Assembly: GCA_900315805.1 (NCBI GenBank)
Contig: ONAN01000005.1
Coordinates: 1 to 64,000, forward strand
Reading direction: 5' to 3'
DNA from: an uncultured Selenomonadales bacterium
GTDB lineage: Bacteria; Bacillota; Negativicutes; Acidaminococcales; Acidaminococcaceae
DNA length: 64,000 nucleotides
Part shown: one piece after another, positions 60,819 through 64,000 of the stretch
Layout of the letters: the number at the start of each line of letters is the position of its first letter
How positions within the stretch are numbered: position 1 is the first letter of the stretch
Translations under genes and position numbers: made by a program
Notes under the pieces: model-generated
The model's input: the letters and a program-made list of their open reading frames with translations, nothing else
The model's database searches: none
Told to the model about the DNA's origin: nothing

Positions 60819-60871
60819 CGCCTGAGGCGGCACGGCCGTGAAACCGTAAAATTACATTTTGTTCAAACTTT

Positions 60872-60914
60872 GCCTGACAAGATTGTGGTATCTTAATCTT
60901 GTCAGGCTTTTTTC
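60872..60914 (+). terminator. Intrinsic terminator after the RND permease gene
   Basis: GCCTGACAAGATT / AATCTTGTCAGGC, a perfect 13-bp stem with a 10-nt loop, then seven T residues. Confidence 0.93.
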
Positions 60915-60989
60915 TTTTCGTTACAATAAAACTATGTAATGGCAGGACAGAAGCTGTCAGGAAAGGAGTGGGCGGCCGGCCCGGAAGGG

Positions 60990-62777
60990 ATGGCTGCCGT
61001 GCATACAGACATGGACGAACAAGGCAGGGAAACGGCCGGCACGCGCCAGAAACCGGTGGCGAGCCTCCGCTTCTTCAAAAATGTGTGGCTCTTGACGAAG
61101 AGCTACTGGCAGAGCGAGGAAAAGAAGCGCGCCTTTTTGCTGCTGGGGGCCATTATCGCCCTCACGCTGGGCGTGGTCTTCATGCTCGTACAGATCAACC
61201 AGTGGTACAACACGTTCTACAGCGCGCTGCAGAACTACGAAACGGAAAAGATATTCCACGAGCTCGTGCGCTTTTGCTGGCTGGCGTTCATCTACATCAT
61301 ACTGGCCGTGTACGCCTTCTACCTGCGGCAGGTCCTGGCCATCCGCTGGCGGCGCTGGCTGACAAACGCCTATATCGACCGCTGGATGGAGGACAAGACC
61401 TACTACCGCCTGCAGATGTTCGGGACGGCGACGGATAACCCGGACCAGCGTATCAGTGAAGACGTGCGCCTTTTCGTGGACTACACCCTGCAGTTCGGCA
61501 TCGGCATCCTGAAGGCCCTGGTGACGTTCATTTCCTTCGTCTTCGTGCTCTACCAGCTGTCGGGGCCCCTCGATTTCCACGTCGGGTCCATGCCCGTCCA
61601 CATTCCGGGCTACATGGTCTGGACGGCCCTGCTCTATTCGGGCATCGGCACGTGGCTGACCTGGAAGGTGGGCAACAAGCTGGTCGGCCTGAATTTCGTA
61701 CAGCAACGTTTCGAAGCCGATTTCCGTTTCTCCATGATGCGCATGCGCGAAAACTGTGAGAGCGTGGCGTTCTATAACGGCGAGGAACACGAGCGGGGCA
61801 TCTTCAAGAAGCGCTTCCGCCTGCTGCTGGACAACTTCTGGAGCATCATCCGGAAGCAGAAGCAGCTGATCTGGCTGAACAGCGGCTATTCGCAGATCGC
61901 CATCATCTTCCCCCTCGTCGTGGCCATGCCGCGTTTTCTGGCGCACGAAATCACCCTGGGCGGCCTCATGCAGATCGCCAGCGCCTTCGGGCGCGTGCAG
62001 GAATCCCTGTCCTACTTCGTCGACATGTACACGTCCATCGCCGAGTGGCAGGCCGTGGTCGAACGACTCACGGGCTTCGGGCAGCACATGGAGCAGGTGA
62101 AGGAGACGCACCGGCAGGACCAGCTCGTGCGGTCCGTCAGTGCCCGGGACGATGTAGAGGCTGAGGGGCTGGAAATCGACCTGCCCAACGGCACGCCGCT
62201 CATCCGCCCGGCGGACTTTACGCTGGAGCCGGGGCGCAATGTGCTCATCAAGGGCGTGTCGGGCAGCGGCAAGAGCACGCTCCTGCGCGTGCTGGCGGGC
62301 ATCTGGCCCTTTACGAAGGGACGCCTGGCCATGCCGGACAGCACGGCCGTCATGTTCATCCCCCAGCGGCCCTACCTGCCTTTGGGGACCTTGAAGGAGG
62401 CCATCTTATACCCGGGCACGAAGGACCTGACGGATGCAGAGGTGCGGCAATATATGGAAACGTGCCGCATCGGCTACCTGGCGGAAAAACTGCACGTCGA
62501 GGCGGACTGGGGCCATGTCCTGTCCATCGGCGAACAGCAGCGCCTGGCTTTTGCGCGGGCCCTGATCTACCAGCCGCGGTGGCTCTTCCTCGACGAGGCG
62601 TCGTCCGCCCTGGACGAGGAGACGGAGGCCCACGTGTACGGCATGCTGCAGCAGCAGGCGCCGCGGACCACGCTGGTTTCGGTGGGGCACCGCAGTACAC
62701 TGGCAAAGTATCATACAGACGTGTTATACTTAGATAAAACGACACAGACCCTGCGCCGACCCGTTCCGGCCCTTTGA
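60990..62777 (+). CDS. BacA/YddA-like ABC transporter (fused permease and ATPase)
   Basis: 595 aa from ATG 60990. The membrane domain (to about residue 340, with YRLQMFGTATDNPDQRISEDVRLFVDYTLQ, the SbmA/BacA family signature) is followed by an ATPase with Walker A IKGVSGSGKSTLL, signature LSIGEQQR and Walker B ALIYQPRWLFLDEASSALD. Family members move peptides, vitamin B12 or long-chain acyl compounds. The start is uncertain: the frame opens at 60939 without a ribosome site, and a GTG at 60999 has GGAAGGG at a better distance. Confidence 0.85.
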   Translation: MAAVHTDMDEQGRETAGTRQKPVASLRFFKNVWLLTKSYWQSEEKKRAFLLLGAIIALTLGVVFMLVQINQWYNTFYSALQNYETEKIFHELVRFCWLAFIYIILAVYAFYLRQVLAIRWRRWLTNAYIDRWMEDKTYYRLQMFGTATDNPDQRISEDVRLFVDYTLQFGIGILKALVTFISFVFVLYQLSGPLDFHVGSMPVHIPGYMVWTALLYSGIGTWLTWKVGNKLVGLNFVQQRFEADFRFSMMRMRENCESVAFYNGEEHERGIFKKRFRLLLDNFWSIIRKQKQLIWLNSGYSQIAIIFPLVVAMPRFLAHEITLGGLMQIASAFGRVQESLSYFVDMYTSIAEWQAVVERLTGFGQHMEQVKETHRQDQLVRSVSARDDVEAEGLEIDLPNGTPLIRPADFTLEPGRNVLIKGVSGSGKSTLLRVLAGIWPFTKGRLAMPDSTAVMFIPQRPYLPLGTLKEAILYPGTKDLTDAEVRQYMETCRIGYLAEKLHVEADWGHVLSIGEQQRLAFARALIYQPRWLFLDEASSALDEETEAHVYGMLQQQAPRTTLVSVGHRSTLAKYHTDVLYLDKTTQTLRRPVPAL

Positions 62778-62820
62778 GCCGCGGGAAGCAGGGAAATGCA
62801 CAGCAAAGGAGACTGTAACG

Positions 62821-63366
62821 ATGGCATTGGAAGAATTGAAGGCACAAGTGGAACAGAGCAAGAAACCCCGCGTCAAGGCGCAAATGTTCGATAAATTCAT
62901 GGCGGACCACGAAGTGACGGGGTTCGTGAAACAGGAATACGACGACGAATTCCGCACGGTCGGCTACTACAGCAGCGTCACGGCCAATGACCAGAACTGC
63001 AAGGTCCAGGTCCTCATGAACGACGCGATTTACACGTATATCAAGATCCTGTGCGGCTACAAGGTCGTGAACACGGAAAACGAGGACAAGGTGCTCCAGT
63101 ACCTGAACCGCCTGAACAACCGCGGCCTGGCCTACAAGTTCGTCGTGACGGCCGAAGGCAGCATCGAACTGGATATCTGCCTCATTGCCGACGAAATGCA
63201 TTTCGACCCCCAGATGATTCTCGTCATGCTGCTCCAGGTCGGCGTACCGTACCTGGATGACGAACTGAAACGCCTGCCGGCAGTGGTCGGCACGGAACTG
63301 GATGTGAACGAACCGGGCCGCCGCGAGGCGGAAGAAGGCCCGGCCGGCACAACTCCCGAAAACTAA
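62821..63366 (+). CDS. YbjN-domain protein
   Basis: 181 aa, soluble. The central alpha-beta domain (about residues 40-150, VGYYSSVTANDQNCKVQVLMNDAIYTYIKI, then VLQYLNRLNNRGLAYKFVVTAEGSIELDICL) follows the YbjN pattern related to type III secretion chaperone folds. The C-terminal tail is Pro/Glu-rich. No enzymatic motifs. AAAGGAG precedes the ATG. It lies between the ABC transporter and the ATPase; role unknown. Confidence 0.7.
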   Translation: MALEELKAQVEQSKKPRVKAQMFDKFMADHEVTGFVKQEYDDEFRTVGYYSSVTANDQNCKVQVLMNDAIYTYIKILCGYKVVNTENEDKVLQYLNRLNNRGLAYKFVVTAEGSIELDICLIADEMHFDPQMILVMLLQVGVPYLDDELKRLPAVVGTELDVNEPGRREAEEGPAGTTPEN

Positions 63367-63387
63367 ACTGTTGGAAAGGATCCCTAC

Positions 63388-64000
63388 ATGTCAAAAATCG
63401 GTTTAACGACGGAAGAAGCCCGGCGTTCCCTGGAGGCGCACGGCAATAACGCCCTGTCCACGCCGCCACGGGAAACGTTCTTCCGCAAGCTCCTGGGCAA
63501 TTTCAACGACCCGATCATCCGCATCCTGCTCGTGGCCCTGTTGGTGAACGTCGTGTTCGTCTACATGGGCCAGGCGGATGTCCTGGAAACGATCGGCATT
63601 TTTGTTGCCATCCTGCTGGCGACCTTCGTTTCGACGTGGGCCGAGTACAGCAACGAGAACGCCTTCCGCAAGCTGCAGGAAGAGGCGAGCCGCATCACGT
63701 GCAAGGTCTGGCGTGACGGCGAGCCGGTGGAACTGCCCATCGACGATATCGTGACGGGCGACGCCGTGCAGCTCGAAGCGGGCGACAAAGTGGCCGTCGA
63801 TGGCGTGCTGCTGTCCGGTTCGGTGAAGCTGGACCAGGCCGCCCTGAACGGCGAAAGCGAAGAAGCGGAAAAACAGCCGGCTCCGGCGGATTTCGCCTGG
63901 GGCACGGAAACGGATTTCCTGAATCCCTACCGCCTCTACCGCGGCTCCGTCGTGGTGGAAGGCCAGGGCCTGATGCGGGCGGAAAAGGTGGGCGACGCCT
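63388..64000 (+). CDS. P2-type cation-transporting ATPase (partial, N-terminal part)
   Basis: The first 204 codons are in the window; the frame is open to the edge. The N-terminal cation-ATPase domain (LTTEEARRSLEAHGNNALS) is followed by two membrane helices (about residues 38-80) and the actuator domain with DIVTGDAVQLEAGDKVAVDGVLL and DQAALNGESEEAEK. The usual TGES actuator motif reads NGES, keeping the Glu. The layout fits calcium-transporting P-type ATPases; the phosphorylation DKTGT site is outside the window. GGAAAGGA precedes the ATG. Confidence 0.88.
   Translation, partial: MSKIGLTTEEARRSLEAHGNNALSTPPRETFFRKLLGNFNDPIIRILLVALLVNVVFVYMGQADVLETIGIFVAILLATFVSTWAEYSNENAFRKLQEEASRITCKVWRDGEPVELPIDDIVTGDAVQLEAGDKVAVDGVLLSGSVKLDQAALNGESEEAEKQPAPADFAWGTETDFLNPYRLYRGSVVVEGQGLMRAEKVGDA

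Noticed and set aside
1-64000. CRISPR arrays, tRNA or rRNA genes, prophage or integrase modules
   Set aside because: No regularly spaced direct repeats, no cloverleaf or rRNA sequence, and no phage-like genes were found; the only mobile element is the ISL3-type IS.

Overview
The window is a GC-rich chromosomal segment from a diderm (outer-membrane) Firmicute, most likely the class Negativicutes. The reasons are a mixed gene content. There is a complete ADP-heptose/LPS set (gmhA-hldE-hldD-gmhB, two GT9 heptosyltransferase-like genes, an LptD/OstA-like protein), two RND efflux systems, and an outer-membrane-type C-terminus at the left edge. These occur beside Firmicutes hallmarks: two T-box leaders (before serA and leuC), the radC-mreBCD-mrdA-rodA block followed by TIGR03960/TIGR03936/rng, and an LtaS-like sulfatase-fold membrane enzyme. 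I do not assign a genus.

Layout. 1-1.5 kb: the 3' end of an outer-membrane protein gene, its terminator, and an ISL3-family insertion sequence of lower GC. 1.6-3.8 kb: small exported and membrane proteins. 3.8-15.8 kb: a long plus-strand block for cell shape and housekeeping (maf, radC, mreBCD, mrdA, rodA, two radical-SAM-linked genes, rng, a VirK/YbjX-like gene). 15.9-27.6 kb: envelope genes (repeat-bearing exported protein, LptD-like, ADP-heptose synthesis, heptosyltransferases, lipid kinase, LtaS/sulfatase-like transferase). 27.7-36.4 kb: a nine-gene aromatic amino-acid operon (aroF-tyrA-aroB-aroA-aroC-pheA-aroE-aroK-aroQ). 36.5-41.3 kb: a minus-strand tetR-adaptor-RND operon. 41.4-49 kb: exported protein, T-box-serA, a candidate small structured RNA, a purine-type permease, T-box-leuCDB. 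49-54 kb: cca, a C39-like exported protein, and a divergent LysR/SLC13 transporter pair. 54-64 kb: a large exported protein, a second RND system, a BacA/YddA-like ABC exporter, a YbjN-like protein and the start of a P-type ATPase.

The most notable item is the leader of the aromatic operon. A sigma-70-type promoter with a perfect 14-bp palindrome in its spacer is followed by a 40-codon leader peptide holding 8 Tyr and 2 Phe codons within 16 codons, then overlapping hairpins and a strong intrinsic terminator before aroF. This is the architecture of ribosome-mediated transcription attenuation responding mainly to tyrosine, and it would control nine genes. In the same window, serine and leucine synthesis instead use T-boxes. 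The base in each T-box UGGN bulge matches the expected tRNA discriminator base: UGGC with G73 of tRNA-Ser, and UGGU with A73 of tRNA-Leu.

Other points worth checking are a transposase start codon that could be sequestered by a 12-bp leader repeat, a roughly 195-nt independently promoted structured RNA upstream of the permease, an operator-like TetR dyad before the second RND pump with no adjacent regulator, and a lipid kinase next to an LtaS-like enzyme inside an LPS cluster.
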